Position numbers and translations under genes: made by a program
Shown here: piece after piece, positions 28,401 through 37,418 of the stretch
How the letters are laid out: the number at the start of each line of letters is the position of its first letter
Position numbering within the stretch: position 1 is the first letter of the stretch
The notes under the pieces: generated by a model
The model's database searches: none
Seen by the model: only the letters and a program-made list of their open reading frames with translations
Told to the model about the DNA's origin: nothing
NCBI GenBank assembly: GCA_963729195.1
Contig: CAVSNF010000020.1
Coordinates: 463,912 to 527,911, forward strand
Source of the DNA: CAVPTL01 sp963729195
GTDB taxonomy: Bacteria; Actinomycetota; Thermoleophilia; Gaiellales; JAICJC01
Direction of reading: 5' to 3'
DNA: 64,000 bases

Positions 28401-28724
28401 TTCAAGACCAACAAGCTGGGAGAGCGCTCTGTCGAGCAGGTGGTGGACGATTCCTACGGCGTCCAGGTTGCGACCTATGCGCTGGCCGCTCTGAAAGCGG
28501 GGGCCAAGGAGGTCGAGATCGCCTACGCGTTTCTCGAGAACCTCGAGGTCACCCCGATCCGATCGTTCACGGCGGAGGATGCCCCCCGCCTCGAGGCAGA
28601 GCTGCAGGCAGACATCGACGCGATCCGGGCGGGCAACTTCCCGGCCCGGCCGGGGGTGCAGTGTCGCGACTGTCCCGCGCTCAACCTGCTGTGCGCCGGC
28701 GAGCAACTGGAGTGGGGCGGTTGA
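25481..28724 (+). CDS. addA: AddA-like UvrD/RecB-type helicase-nuclease (one frame break)
   Basis: ATP-driven 3'-5' helicase with a C-terminal nuclease. Motif Q/I: WNPEQAEAI and VSAGAGTGKTAVLVERVL. Ia: VITFTDRAASELKARVR. II: VMVDEFQDTNRLQ. III: FLVGDEFQSIYRFRHAD. IV: LTRNYRSG. V: LMTTHAAKGLEFDVVVLVD. VI: LQYVALTRARRHLIISG. The nuclease domain reads GRIDIYARP and VVDFKTNKL (D-x-K), with Cys residues in RRCGYRYF and QCRDCPALNLLC. A break is near 26850. Start GTG overlaps the addB stop. About 1,080 residues, normal for AddA. Together with addB it is the window's recombinational repair module. Confidence 0.9.
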
Positions 28725-29387
28725 GCGCCCGCAGCGAGCGCGCGGTCGAGATCCTCGACAGGCTGGCGGCGGAGCATCCGGACGCCGGTATCGCGCTGAA
28801 CTTCTCGTCTCCGCTTGATCTGCTGGTGGCGACCATCCTGTCGGCCCAGTGCACCGACGTGCGGGTGAACCTGGTCACGGCCGAGTTGTTCCGGCGCTGC
28901 CGCACGCCCCAGGACTACCTGGCGCTGACCGAGCAGGAGCTGGAGGAGCTGATCCGGCCGACCGGCTTCTTCCGCCAGAAGACGCGCTCGATTCGCGGGT
29001 GTTGCGCGGCGACTGCTGGAGCGGTTCGGCGGTGAGGTGCCGCACTCCACGGCCGAGCTGGTGACGCTCCCCGGGGTCGGCCGCAAGACCGCGGCGGTGG
29101 TGTCGGGCAACGCCTTCGGGGTGCGGGAGGGGATCGCCGTCGATACCCACGTCGGTCGGTTGGCGCGGCGGCTGCGGCTGACTCGCCTGCACGACCCGGT
29201 CAAGGTCGAGCGAGTGTTGATGCGCCTCTACCCGCGCGAGCGGTGGCTGCAGGTCTCCGACGTGCTCATCTTCCACGGCCGGCGGGTGTGCCGGGCGCGA
29301 AAGCCCGACTGCGCCGGCTGCGTCGTCTCCGACCTGTGCCCGTCGGCGTTCGCAGACGTGACGGTGTCGCGACGCCGCGCGGGTTGA
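28721..29387 (+). CDS. nth: endonuclease III (one frame break)
   Basis: Bifunctional DNA glycosylase/AP lyase for oxidised pyrimidines. Begins at a TTG overlapping the addA stop. NFSSPLDLLVATILSAQCTD opens the six-helix domain; a break near 29005 follows TGFFRQKTRSI; then LVTLPGVGRKTAAVV (helix-hairpin-helix with the catalytic Lys), VDTHVGRLARRL (catalytic Asp) and the iron-sulphur loop CRARKPDCAGCVVSDLC (C-x6-C-x2-C-x5-C). About 220 residues. Sharing an operon with AddAB groups DNA repair genes. Confidence 0.92.
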
Positions 29388-29411
29388 TCCGCGACGGCCG
29401 GTGGCGGGATC

Positions 29412-29735
29412 ATGCCCGCCATGCACCGCATCGAACTCGAACTCTACGCCGATCGCCTCAGCCGTCACGCTGAGCGCCTGAGGGACGAGATCGACGGCGC
29501 CCGCACGCGCATCACCTGGGCGCGGTTCGAGCACGGCGCCCGGGGCGAGCTGGGCGGGCGCGACGCGGCCGTGCTCGAGGCGCTGGGGGTGTTCGCAGGT
29601 GTCGACGAGCTCGCGGAGCGGCGGCTACTCGACCGGCGGGTACGGCAACTGGCCGTGGTGGAGCGGTATCAGGCGCTGGTGGAGAGGGCGTTATCGGAGG
29701 CCAGCGACGCCATCAGACCGCCGTCCTCGTCGTAG
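29412..29735 (+). CDS. small helical hypothetical protein
   Basis: 107 residues from ATG 29412 (ATG 29421 is also possible): RIELELYADRLSRHAERLRD, ARFEHGARGELGGRD, VFAGVDELAERRLLDRRVRQ. It is rich in charged helices and has no Cys or signal peptide. The last 67 bp overlap, tail to tail, the PAS gene on the other strand; the final residues (AIRPPSSS) may be read-through. The family is not recognised. Composition looks coding, but the evidence is weak. Confidence 0.5.
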   Translation: MPAMHRIELELYADRLSRHAERLRDEIDGARTRITWARFEHGARGELGGRDAAVLEALGVFAGVDELAERRLLDRRVRQLAVVERYQALVERALSEASDAIRPPSSS

Positions 29736-30136
29736 GCGGGAAAGAGGTCGACCCGCACCTTCTTGGCGATCCCCGACCGGTGTCGCAGCGTCATGTGCTG
29801 GTCGAGCTTGCGCACTCCCCACTCCAGCACCACCGGGATCGGGTCGGTGTCATCGGCAAAGCCGCTGAGGCCAAACGCGTCGCGCAGCGGCTTTCCCATC
29901 ACGTCGCCTTCGGAGTAGCCGGTGAGTTCGAACACGCCGTTGCCGCACGACAGCACCCGCGCGTCGCGGTCACAGGTGACCAGGCCCGCTCCGGCGGGTG
30001 GGAAGTAGTCCTCGAGGATCTCGAACAGGTAGCCAAAGCCGCACTTGTCGCACCCGACCGGCTGGTGGGTGAGACCGGCCCGGCCATCGTCGTCCAGCGC
30101 CCTGGTCGAGCAGTTGGGGCAGATGAAGTACCGCAC
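29669..30136 (-). CDS. zinc-ribbon/PAS-domain protein
   Basis: Starts at a GTG (VRYFICPNC) that follows TACAGT by seven bases; frames starting further upstream would begin inside the palindromic repeat and are rejected. Residues 1-45 hold two CxxC pairs (FICPNC and CDKCGFGYLFEIL), a zinc ribbon. The rest is a PAS fold: GLVTCDRDARVLSCGNGVFE, LTGYSEGDVMGKPLRDAFGL and a C-terminal LRHRSGIAKKVRVDLFPAY strand. No output domain follows, so it may be a stand-alone sensor or adaptor. Partner unknown; it lies beside thioredoxin reductase on the same strand. Confidence 0.78.
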   Translation of the reverse strand: MRYFICPNCSTRALDDDGRAGLTHQPVGCDKCGFGYLFEILEDYFPPAGAGLVTCDRDARVLSCGNGVFELTGYSEGDVMGKPLRDAFGLSGFADDTDPIPVVLEWGVRKLDQHMTLRHRSGIAKKVRVDLFPAYDEDGGLMASLASDNALSTSA

Positions 30137-30154
30137 AATTCCCACTGTAGCGAA

Positions 30155-30187
30155 GTGAATAAAAGGTGCCAGGCACCTTTTATTCAC
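30155..30187. repeat. perfect 33-bp palindrome of the GGTGCC family
   Basis: Left arm GTGAATAAAAGGTGCC, central A, right arm GGCACCTTTTATTCAC, 16-bp arms without mismatch. It lies between the PAS gene start and the trxB stop, both on the minus strand. Core and ends equal the other copies; the A/T stretch is one base pair longer on each side, and its change is mirrored on both arms. Confidence 0.92.
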
Positions 30188-30199
30188 ACGCCAATGTTG

Positions 30200-31171
30200 T
30201 TAGGCGGCGGCGACGTCTGCCTGGGCGGCGTGGGACATGTGGGTGAGCCATCGTTCGGCGTCGAGGGCGGCCATGCAGCCCATGCCCGCGGCGGTCACCG
30301 CCTGGCGGTAGATGTGGTCGACCACGTCGCCTCCGGCGAACACGCCCTCGATGTTGGTGGCGGTCGAGCCCTCCTTGACCAGCAGGTAGCCCTCGTCATC
30401 CATATCCAGGATTCCGCGGAAGAGCTCGGTGGCGGGGTCGTGGCCGATGGCCACGAACACTCCGTCGGCTTCGAGCTCGCGCTGCTCGCCGGTGACGGTG
30501 TCGGTGAGAAGCACACCCGTCACCTTGCCCGTGTCGGTACCGAGCACCTCGGTGACGGTGGCGTTGGTTACAAACTCGACGTTGTCCTTGGCCTTGGCGT
30601 GGTCAATCATGATCTTCGAGGCGCGGAACTCATCGCGGCGATGTACCAGCGTGACCTTGCTGGCGAACTTGGACAGGAAGGTGGCCTCCTCGAAGGCCGA
30701 ATCGCCTCCACCCACGACCACGATGTTGCGCTGCCGGAAGAACGGGCCGTCACAGGTCGCGCAGTAGCTCACACCCTTGCCCTGCAGGTCGACCTCCGAG
30801 CCCAGCCCCAGCTGGCGGGCGGTGGCACCGGTGGTGATCACGATCGACTCGGCGCGGTACTCCTGCTCGCCCACGTACACCTTGAACGGGCGCTCGGAGA
30901 AGTCCACGCGGGTGACGTCGTCGGATACCAGCTCGGCTCCGAACCGCTCGGCCTGAGCGCGCATCGTGCCCATCAGCACCGGGCCCATGATGCCCTCTTC
31001 GAATCCGGGGTAGTTCTCGACGTCGGAGGTGATCATCAGCTGGCCGCCGAACCTAAATCCCTCGAACACCAGCGGTCGCAGGTTCCCACGGGCCGCATAC
31101 AGGGCCGCCGTGTATCCCGCGGGGCCGCCGCCGATGATGATCAACTCTCGAACTTCGCCAGTGTCACTCAT
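30200..31171 (-). CDS. trxB: thioredoxin reductase
   Basis: NADPH-dependent flavoenzyme that reduces thioredoxin. FAD-binding IIIGGGPAGYTAALYAARGN, the redox-active CATC in GVSYCATCDGPFF, NADPH-binding VVVGGGDSAFEEATFL and C-terminal FAD motif GVFAGGDVVDHIYRQAVTAA are intact. 323 residues with a short Ala-rich C-terminal tail and no fused thioredoxin. The start overlaps the stop of a small zinc-ribbon gene upstream. It would feed electrons to the CcdA/ResA path encoded 10 kb away (inference). Confidence 0.97.
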   Translation of the reverse strand: MSDTGEVRELIIIGGGPAGYTAALYAARGNLRPLVFEGFRFGGQLMITSDVENYPGFEEGIMGPVLMGTMRAQAERFGAELVSDDVTRVDFSERPFKVYVGEQEYRAESIVITTGATARQLGLGSEVDLQGKGVSYCATCDGPFFRQRNIVVVGGGDSAFEEATFLSKFASKVTLVHRRDEFRASKIMIDHAKAKDNVEFVTNATVTEVLGTDTGKVTGVLLTDTVTGEQRELEADGVFVAIGHDPATELFRGILDMDDEGYLLVKEGSTATNIEGVFAGGDVVDHIYRQAVTAAGMGCMAALDAERWLTHMSHAAQADVAAA

Positions 31172-31374
31172 TCAAGCTCCAGTCTCTTCGAGGCCCGATC
31201 TTCGTCGGGTGAAACGGCCTCATCATCTTTAACGTGCACCACCTGGAAACATTCCTGGCAGCGGTCGCAGACTCGCGCTCCGGTCACGATCCGGGTACCG
31301 AAGAACGACCCCAGCGCCCCGCCGCAGTAGGGGCAGAAGGCGACCGCAGGCTCGGAAGACGGCTCGGTGTTCAC
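31168..31374 (-). CDS. small zinc-ribbon protein upstream of trxB
   Basis: 68 residues. FCPYCGGALGSFFGTRIVTG and RVCDRCQECFQVVHVKDDEA give two CxxC pairs (plus one extra Cys), a zinc ribbon, and the C-terminus is acidic. ATGA overlap couples it to trxB. A TACACT box lies upstream with an 18-base leader. The role is unknown; co-transcription with trxB suggests a redox or metal-linked function, but this is inference. Confidence 0.7.
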   Translation of the reverse strand: MNTEPSSEPAVAFCPYCGGALGSFFGTRIVTGARVCDRCQECFQVVHVKDDEAVSPDEDRASKRLELE

Positions 31375-31472
31375 GGACGAGAAACCACCAGCAGTGTAAT
31401 TCGACCACTCATCATTGCAGCCGGATTGGCCGATGACTCGACCACCCGAGACCCTCGCTACGATAGCCCGCG

Positions 31473-32214
31473 ATGAGTAAGTCCAAAAAAGCGATCACCA
31501 ACCAGAAGCGCGCGCGCCTGGGTACCGGCGCCGGAATCGCGCCCGACCAAGCCCCCCAAGTCGGGGGGAATCCCGCTGTGGGCGTGGATCGTGTCGGGCC
31601 TGGTGCTGCTGATCGCCGTGGGTGGCGCCACCGCCTTTGTGCTCCACAACCGGGCGAGCACCGGACAGGACGCAGCCTGCGTCCAGGCGCGACTTTCCAA
31701 GGACACGCTCGATCCGCTGTCGCTTCCCACCTGGCCGGCCAACTACGACGATCTCCAGTGTGCGCTGAAGGCGCTCGACCTCAAGCCGAGCACCGAAAGC
31801 TCCGGGCTCACCCACTATCACGCGCATCTGACCCTGTATGTGGACGGAAAGCAGATTCAGGTGACCGACTACATCGGCCTGCCCGCCGCCGGCGGGATGA
31901 CCGACTCGGCGACCTCCGAGATCCACACCCACGGTCGCGAGACCGATCCGGAGCCGGGCGTGATCCACATCGAGTCGGGGACGAAGAACTTCCGGGCGAA
32001 TCTGCAGCAGTTCTTCGATGTCTGGGGCGTGTACGCGGCCTCAGACCAGCTCGGCGGCTACCAACAGCCGATCAAGGCCTGGATCAACGGCAAGCCGGTC
32101 ACCGACTGGCTCAGCGTCGATCTCCAAGAGCACGACGCGGTCACGCTGGTGGTGGGCAACGAGCCTGCGAACTTCACCCCGGACAAGTCGTTCAAGTTCC
32201 AAAACGGCGAGTAG
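31473..32214 (+). CDS. membrane-anchored extracytoplasmic protein with HYHAH motif (one frame break)
   Basis: A Lys/Arg-rich start (MSKSKKAITNQKRARLG), then a break at the CCCCCC/GGGGGG runs near 31550, then one membrane anchor (SGLVLLIAVGGATAFVL) and a roughly 190-residue extracytoplasmic domain. Notable pieces are GLTHYHAHLTLYVDGKQIQV, SEIHTHGRETDPEPGVIHIE and LQQFFDVWGVYAA. The many His residues in short alternating motifs (HYHAH, HTH) suggest metal binding. Proteins with this H-x-H-x-L-x-V-x-v-d-G layout occur next to oxidase or thiol genes in actinobacteria, but I cannot name a characterised member. TACGAT lies eight bases before the ATG. Confidence 0.75.
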
Positions 32215-32217
32215 CCG

Positions 32218-32506
32218 ATGGCCAAGAAACCCAGGCAATCCCCCGTCATCGTCTCACCCGCCTCGGACCGAACACGTGCAGCCGGGCGATCGGGTGCGCG
32301 TGATCCCCACCGGCGCGCGGGCGACGGTGGTGCGCATGCAGGGGCGAAGCGTGGTGCTGGAGATGGACGAGGCGTTCGCCATTCCCGGCGCGAGCACCCG
32401 CACCTACTACAGCTACCCGGGCGAACTCGAAGTGATGCCGCGGGTCGGCACCATGGGCTCCGAGGTGCTGTACGCCGAACGTGAGGGCGAGCGCCCGGAG
32501 AGCTAG
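32218..32506 (+). CDS. small hypothetical protein (one frame break)
   Basis: Starts MAKKPRQSPVIVSPASD three bases after the previous stop, breaks near 32270, and continues EHVQPGDRVRVIPTGARATV, VLEMDEAFAIPGASTRTYYS and YPGELEVMPRVGTMGSE. The middle looks like a small beta-barrel of SH3/KOW type (GDRVRVIPTGARATV). About 95 residues. Probably co-transcribed with the anchored protein upstream. Function unknown. Confidence 0.6.
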
Positions 32507-32740
32507 GCGCGGCTGCGGGTGGGCCGCCGCGGACGCAGCGTCGACCGGTCGCCGCGAGCGTGCGGGCCGTTGCGGGGCGGCTGGGGAGTTCGGTCGCGGC
32601 GCCATCGCGGCGCCGCCGCCGCCGCCGTCGTCAGAGCCGTTGCCCCACAGCCGGCCGATCAGCCCGCGGGTCTTCGTCACCGCGACCAGGATGGCTGTCG
32701 TAAGGCCGAGGTCGAACACCAGCAGGGCGATCGCTCGCAT
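32503..32740 (-). CDS. small membrane protein with Gly/Pro-rich tail (probable frame break)
   Basis: Starts MRAIALLVFDLGLTTAILVA followed by VTKTRGLIGRLWGN and a flexible GSDDGGGGGAAMAPRPNSPA tail. One membrane helix at the N-terminus. The open frame runs into the opposite gene, but shifting one base near 32545 gives a basic end (RPRRPTRSRA) and a TAG at 32503-32505 that abuts the convergent stop codon, which is more natural. Function unknown. Confidence 0.5.
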
Positions 32741-32777
32741 GGGTCGAATCTAGCACGCCGGGACGGGCGGAGCGATC

Positions 32778-35700
32778 CTAGGCCGAGCGGGCCGCTGTGG
32801 CAGCGATTGATGCGTCGATGCTCGCGATCGCGGGAGCGGCGCCCAGCGCGCACGTAGATCTCTCGCGCCTCGGCCAGCTGGGCACTGCCGTCACGCCCGC
32901 GGGCCTCGAGGCTGTGGCCGTGGGCCTCGAGCATGGTGGCCAGCTCCCAGACGCGGTCGATACGGCGCAGGATCGCGATCGCCTCGTCGAACTCGGCGTC
33001 CTCGTCGCCGACGCCGAGGCGCGCTCGCAGGCCGGCCCTGACGACCTGCAGCATCGGTGCGCGCAGGCCCACCGGCATCGCGTCGATACCGTCCAACACA
33101 CCGCGCGCCACGTCGATCTGCCCCAGTGCGAGCGCGTTCTCCGCGTAGGCCGCTGGTGCCGAACACCACCGCGGCGTGAACGGTTCCGAGCGAGTCGCCC
33201 AGACTCGTGGGCGATCCGTGCCAGCCGCAATGCCTCTGGGATATCACCTTCGGCGGTGGCTAACGTCGCCGCCGACACCGTCCAGGTTGCCCGGGCCTGA
33301 ACATCCGGGGTGGCCTCCGACCCGTCCGCCTCGATGAGTTCGTGTCGAGCTGCGGCAAAGTCGCCACGCAGAGCGAGGATGCACGCCAGCGGATACGCAC
33401 GCGCGCCTTCCACGAACGCGATCGTGGCTGACTTTGGATTCGAGCAGCTCGTGCACGACCCCGGTTGCGCGATCCCAATCGCCGCGACCGAAACAGTGTC
33501 CCGGCTTCATGCATCAGGAACGAGCGTTCCCACTGTCGTTCGCCCAGGCGGCGGGCCAGCGTCGAGTCCGGCCGCGGTCGAACTCGGCCGGGTCGTGGCC
33601 CCAGCAGTCGGTCGACGAATGCGAGGTTGAAGTAGGCCCGCAGCGTGGCTTCGGGCTCATCGTTTTCCAGTGCGATTCGAAGGGCGCCCTCGAGCAGGCT
33701 GCGTGCCTCCTCGGGGCGGGTATCCATGAGCAGGATCCCCTTGGTGTTGAGTGCGTTGGAGAGCGGTCCGCGGCAGCCTCAGAGCCTCCGCGATCTCGAT
33801 GGCCCGTTCGATCGGCTCGAGGGCGGGCTCGGCTCCGACTGATGAACATCCGCATCCGCCCCAGCTGAGCGGCCAAGTTGGCGAACTCGGCGTCTGGAGG
33901 CTGGGTGCGACATCACGGCGTAGGCGTCCTCCATCTCGGCGGCCGCCTCGTCGGGCCGCTGGAGCAGGAAGCGGGCCTCGGCGCGGACGACGTGGGCGGA
34001 AGCTGCCGCTGTTGGATCGCCGTCGGCTTCGAGTAGCGCGATCGCCTCACCGGCCAGATCCTCGCATTGCTCGACCAGCCCGGCAGACAGCGCCAGCTGG
34101 GCAGCGCGCTGCAGGAGCTCCGCGCGGTCGCGGTCGGAGTCGGTCAGATCGACGGCCTGCAGTACCAGGCGCATCGCCTCGGCTTTGGCGGCCAGGGACG
34201 CGGCCCGTTGGGCGGCACGAAGCAGCGACTCGCGCGCGGTGTCGCGCACGTCCTCGCCGTCGTCGGGCATGGCCCGGTAGGCGTCCAGCTGGTGTGCGGC
34301 GATCACCTCGATCAGCTCATCTCCGGCCGGCAGGGACTCCAGGTGCTGGGCGGTGGCGAGGTGGCGGGCCTTGCGATCGCGCCGGCCGAGCGTCTCGTAG
34401 GCGACAGTCCGCAGCAGCTCCTGCACGAAGCCGTACTGCCCCTGTTCCGGCGATCGCGGATCGTCTGTCACCGAGAAGATCTCCTTGCGCCTCAACGCTT
34501 GCAGGTGCGGCTCGAGCTGGGCCGCATCGAGGCCGCTGACGGCCGTCAGGCCTTCGACCTGAAACGTCTTTCCGAGCACGGCTGCGTCCTGCACGAGCTT
34601 TCGCTCAGACTCGCCCAGCGCATCCAACCGGGCCGCGGTCAGCGCGTGCAATGTCTCGGGGATCTCGAGCGACTCGACCTCGCCGATCACCACCATCTGG
34701 CCGTCACGGCGTTCCAGAAGGCCCCGATCGAGCAGCATCCGCACCGTCTCGACGGCGTACAGCGGGACGCCCTCGGCTCGGTCGACGATCTGCTGGACGA
34801 GCGAATCGGGCAGGCCCGGGTGCCATCCCATCGACCAGGTCGCGCATCGTCTCGGGGGTGAGCGGCTCCAATGTCAGCGACGTGAACGCGCGCGACCCGA
34901 CTCCCCAGCCGGCTCGTCGATCGAACAGCTCGGGCCGTGCCAGCGTCACCACCAGCAGTGGATGATCTCGCGACCACTCCATCAGGTATTCGATGAAGTC
35001 GAGCAGCCCCTGATCGGCCCACTGGATGTCCTCGAACACGAGCACCGTCGGGCCGTTGTCGGCCATCCGCTCGAAGAACAGCCGCCATCCCGAGAACAGC
35101 CGCCCCCGATCGCCCTCACCGGCCTCATCGAGCCCCAGCAGGTTGCCGCAGCGCGGGGGTGATCCAGCTGCGCTCCTCGGCGTCGGGCACGAACTGCGCC
35201 ACCGTCTCCTCGAGCTTGGCGGCCATGCTCTGCTCCGGCTCGTCCTCGGCGATCCGGGCGCGCACGCGCACCATCTCGGCCAGCGCCCAGAACGCGACGC
35301 CGTCGCCGTAGCTGAGGCAGCGTCCCTGGTGCCACCAGATCTCGCGCACGAGGCCGTCGCTGTGCTTCTCGAACTCCCAGGCCAGCCGGCTCTTGCCGAT
35401 CCCGGCGATGCCGACGATCGAGACCAGCTGCGCGCGACCCTCCTCGGCGGTTGCCAGCGCGGCCTCCTTGACCAGCCGAAACTCGCGGTCGCGGCCGACG
35501 AACGGTGGTTCCAGTCCGGCCGATCGGCCCTCGCCGCGGCGGCCCGCGACCACCCGCAGCGCAGTCCACAGCTCGACCGGCTCGGCCTTTCCTTTGAGCG
35601 TGAAGCTGCCCGCAGGGGAGCTCTCGATGGCGGCCTCGGTCGCACCGCCGGGTGGCCTCGTCGATCAGCACCGACCCGGGCTCGGCCGCGGATTGCATGC

Positions 35701-36274
35701 GAGCGGTGGTGTTGACCACATCGCCGGCGACCATCCCCTGGCCGAGCGCGCCGATGGTGACGGCCGTCTCGCCGGTCGAAACCGCGGCTCTCAGCTGCAG
35801 CCCGCTGTTGGTGTCGTCGCCGAGCTGGGCGACCGCCGAGACCAGATCGAGCGCGGCCCGCACCGCCCGCTCGGCGTCGTCTTCGAGCGCGATCGGCGTG
35901 CCCCAGACGGCGACCACGGCGTCGCCGATGAACTTCTCGAGGGTGCCGCCGTAGCGGGCCACGATCGTGCTGGCGGTGTCGAAGTAGCGGGCCAGCAGCT
36001 CGCGCACGTCCTCGGGGTCGCGCTGCTCCGAGAGGGTGGTGAAGCCCACCAGGTCGGCGAACAGGATCGATGTCACCCGGCGCTCACTGATCGCTGCCGC
36101 GGGCGCGCCGGCCGTCGCCGTGGCGGCCAGCGCGGTGCCGCACTCGCCGCAGAACCGCTCTCCGGGCTCGTTGGCCGAGCCGCAGGAGGGACAGGAGATC
36201 ACCAGCGCGACGCCGCACTCGGCGCAGAAGCGGCGGCCTTCACGGTTATCAGTGTCGCAATTGGAGCAACGCAC
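32778..36274 (-). CDS. large regulator: double zinc ribbon, class III adenylate/guanylate cyclase, AAA ATPase and TPR-like repeats (many frame breaks)
   Basis: N-terminus with four CxxC pairs (CSNCDTDNREGRRFCAECG, then CPSCGSANEPGERFCGECG). Cyclase domain about residues 70-240: ILFADLVGFTTLSEQRDPED (metal Asp and GFT), GTLEKFIGDAVVAVWGTP (second metal Asp) and AGDVVNTTARMQSAAEPGSV. AAA/STAND ATPase: FVGRDREFRLVKEA, VSIVGIAGIGKSRLAWEFEK (Walker A), TVLVFEDIQWADQGLLDFIE (Walker B). From about 34.5 kb helical repeat segments follow to the end. Breaks near 35655, 35150, 34830, 33900, 33545, 33430 and 33160. About 1,160 residues. The GTG start follows TAGGCT by six bases. Signal and output are unknown. 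Confidence 0.85.
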
Positions 36275-36280
36275 CCGCCA

Positions 36281-36286
36281 AGCCTA
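36281..36286 (-). promoter_or_regulatory. -10 box of a leaderless promoter (TAGGCT)
   Basis: On the minus strand TAGGCT, six bases (TGGCGG), then the GTG start at 36274 of the cyclase/ATPase gene. Same geometry as other leaderless genes here. Confidence 0.5.
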
Positions 36287-36308
36287 ACCGGAGACACCCT
36301 TTTGGGGG

Positions 36309-37016
36309 ATGTCCGTCTACCTCAAACGGCCGGATGCTTGTAGCGGTTTGGAGTCAATGCTGACATACGAGGATGAGGACGCCGCCCCGTCGCTGATGCG
36401 GCAGGCCGCGCTCCAGCTGGTCGCCGAGTCGGCACTGGACATGCGCAGCTCCGACGGCGGCATGGTCGAGGTGTGGACGATCCGCGCCGAAGGTGACGCG
36501 GTGCGGGGAACCGCCCCGCGGTTGGCCGTCCGCGAAGGCATCGAGCTTTCCGCCGAGCTGCTCGTCAACGGTCTGCCCTACACGGTCACGACGCTGGTGG
36601 AAGAGGCGGGATACCGATCGCCCACCCGGGCGGCGTTGCTGCTGCAGGTCACGGCCGTGTCGGCAACCGACACCCGCCGGTTCGAGGAGCGCGTCCCGGT
36701 CGCCACGCACGTGTCGCTGACCGCCAAGGATTGCGAGCGGCTGCTGGACGGCACGCAGATGGAGACGGCGGCGGTTGACCTGTCGCAGTCGGGGATCGGC
36801 ATCGCCTGCCTGGACGTTCGCGTCCGGCCCGGCGACGTGTATGCGCTGCACTGCCGCTTCCTGCACGGGGTTGTGGAGCAGGACATCGAAGTCGCGCGCA
36901 CGACCTCGTTCGATTCGGGTCAGCGGATCGTGGGCTGCACGTTCGTTCAGCCGACCGCCGCCACCAATGCGGTGATCGCACGGGTGATGAGCCGCGACGA
37001 CGCCACCGCCGGCTGA
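36309..37016 (+). CDS. PilZ-domain protein (probable c-di-GMP receptor, YcgR-like layout)
   Basis: 235 residues. The N-terminal half (LMRQAALQLVAESALDMRSS, GTAPRLAVREGIELSAELLV) resembles a flagellar-brake-like beta domain. The C-terminal half begins RRFEERVPVATHVSLTAKD and has AVDLSQSGIGIACLDVRVRP, matching the PilZ pattern RxxxR ... (D/N)xSxxG; the two Arg that bind c-di-GMP are present in the form RRFEER. Start may be ATG 36309 or ATG 36357 (MLTYEDED). No frame break. It lies alone between the cyclase and the PadR gene. Confidence 0.75.
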   Translation: MSVYLKRPDACSGLESMLTYEDEDAAPSLMRQAALQLVAESALDMRSSDGGMVEVWTIRAEGDAVRGTAPRLAVREGIELSAELLVNGLPYTVTTLVEEAGYRSPTRAALLLQVTAVSATDTRRFEERVPVATHVSLTAKDCERLLDGTQMETAAVDLSQSGIGIACLDVRVRPGDVYALHCRFLHGVVEQDIEVARTTSFDSGQRIVGCTFVQPTAATNAVIARVMSRDDATAG

Positions 37017-37035
37017 ACTCGTTCCCAAGCTCAAC

Positions 37036-37064
37036 TTGCCTATATATCGGTAGCCGAGTAGTAT
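37036..37064 (+). promoter_or_regulatory. well-formed promoter of the padR gene with leaderless start
   Basis: TTGCCT (37036-37041), a 17-base spacer and TAGTAT (37059-37064), followed after six bases by the GTG at 37071. The spacer holds TATATATCGG, and an imperfect inverted repeat (TATATATCGGTAGCCGAGTA) suggests that PadR may bind its own promoter. Confidence 0.65.
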
Positions 37065-37070
37065 GGGGGT

Positions 37071-37418
37071 GTGACAACGCCGCTCCCACCTCTGCGCGAG
37101 CCGACCTATTTCGTACTGGCATCGCTGCTCGGCGGTCGTCTCCACGGCTACGGCATCATCAAGCAGGCCGCGACCCTCTCCGGCGGCCGGGTGAAGCTGG
37201 CCGCCGGGACGCTGTACGGCGCTCTCGATCGCCTGATCGACCAGGGTCTGGTCGCGCTCGACGGCGAGGAGACGGTGTCGGGCAGGTTGCGCCGGTACTA
37301 CCGGCTGACGGCTGAGGGCGAAGTGGTGCTGGCGGCTGAAGCCGCCCGCTTGCGCGCCGCCGCCGAGGTCGTCACCGGCAGAATCCGAGTCGCCTCGTTG
37401 AAGGAGCGCCCAGCATGA
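37071..37418 (+). CDS. PadR-family transcriptional regulator
   Basis: 115 residues from a GTG. EPTYFVLASLLGGRLHGYGI opens the winged helix, LAAGTLYGALDRLIDQGLVA is the recognition region, and RLRRYYRLTAEGEVVLAAEA forms the wing with the usual R-R-Y-Y-x-L-T-x-x-G signature. A short C-terminal helix may dimerise. It overlaps by 4 bp a membrane protein gene, the usual PadR plus target operon. The leaderless promoter with an inverted repeat suggests autoregulation. Confidence 0.92.
   Translation: MTTPLPPLREPTYFVLASLLGGRLHGYGIIKQAATLSGGRVKLAAGTLYGALDRLIDQGLVALDGEETVSGRLRRYYRLTAEGEVVLAAEAARLRAAAEVVTGRIRVASLKERPA

Noticed and set aside
30137..30187. Start of the PAS protein inside the palindrome, reading VNKRCLAPFIH
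   Set aside because: The peptide is a translation of the repeat itself. A GTG at 30136, seven bases after TACAGT, gives a natural zinc-ribbon start.
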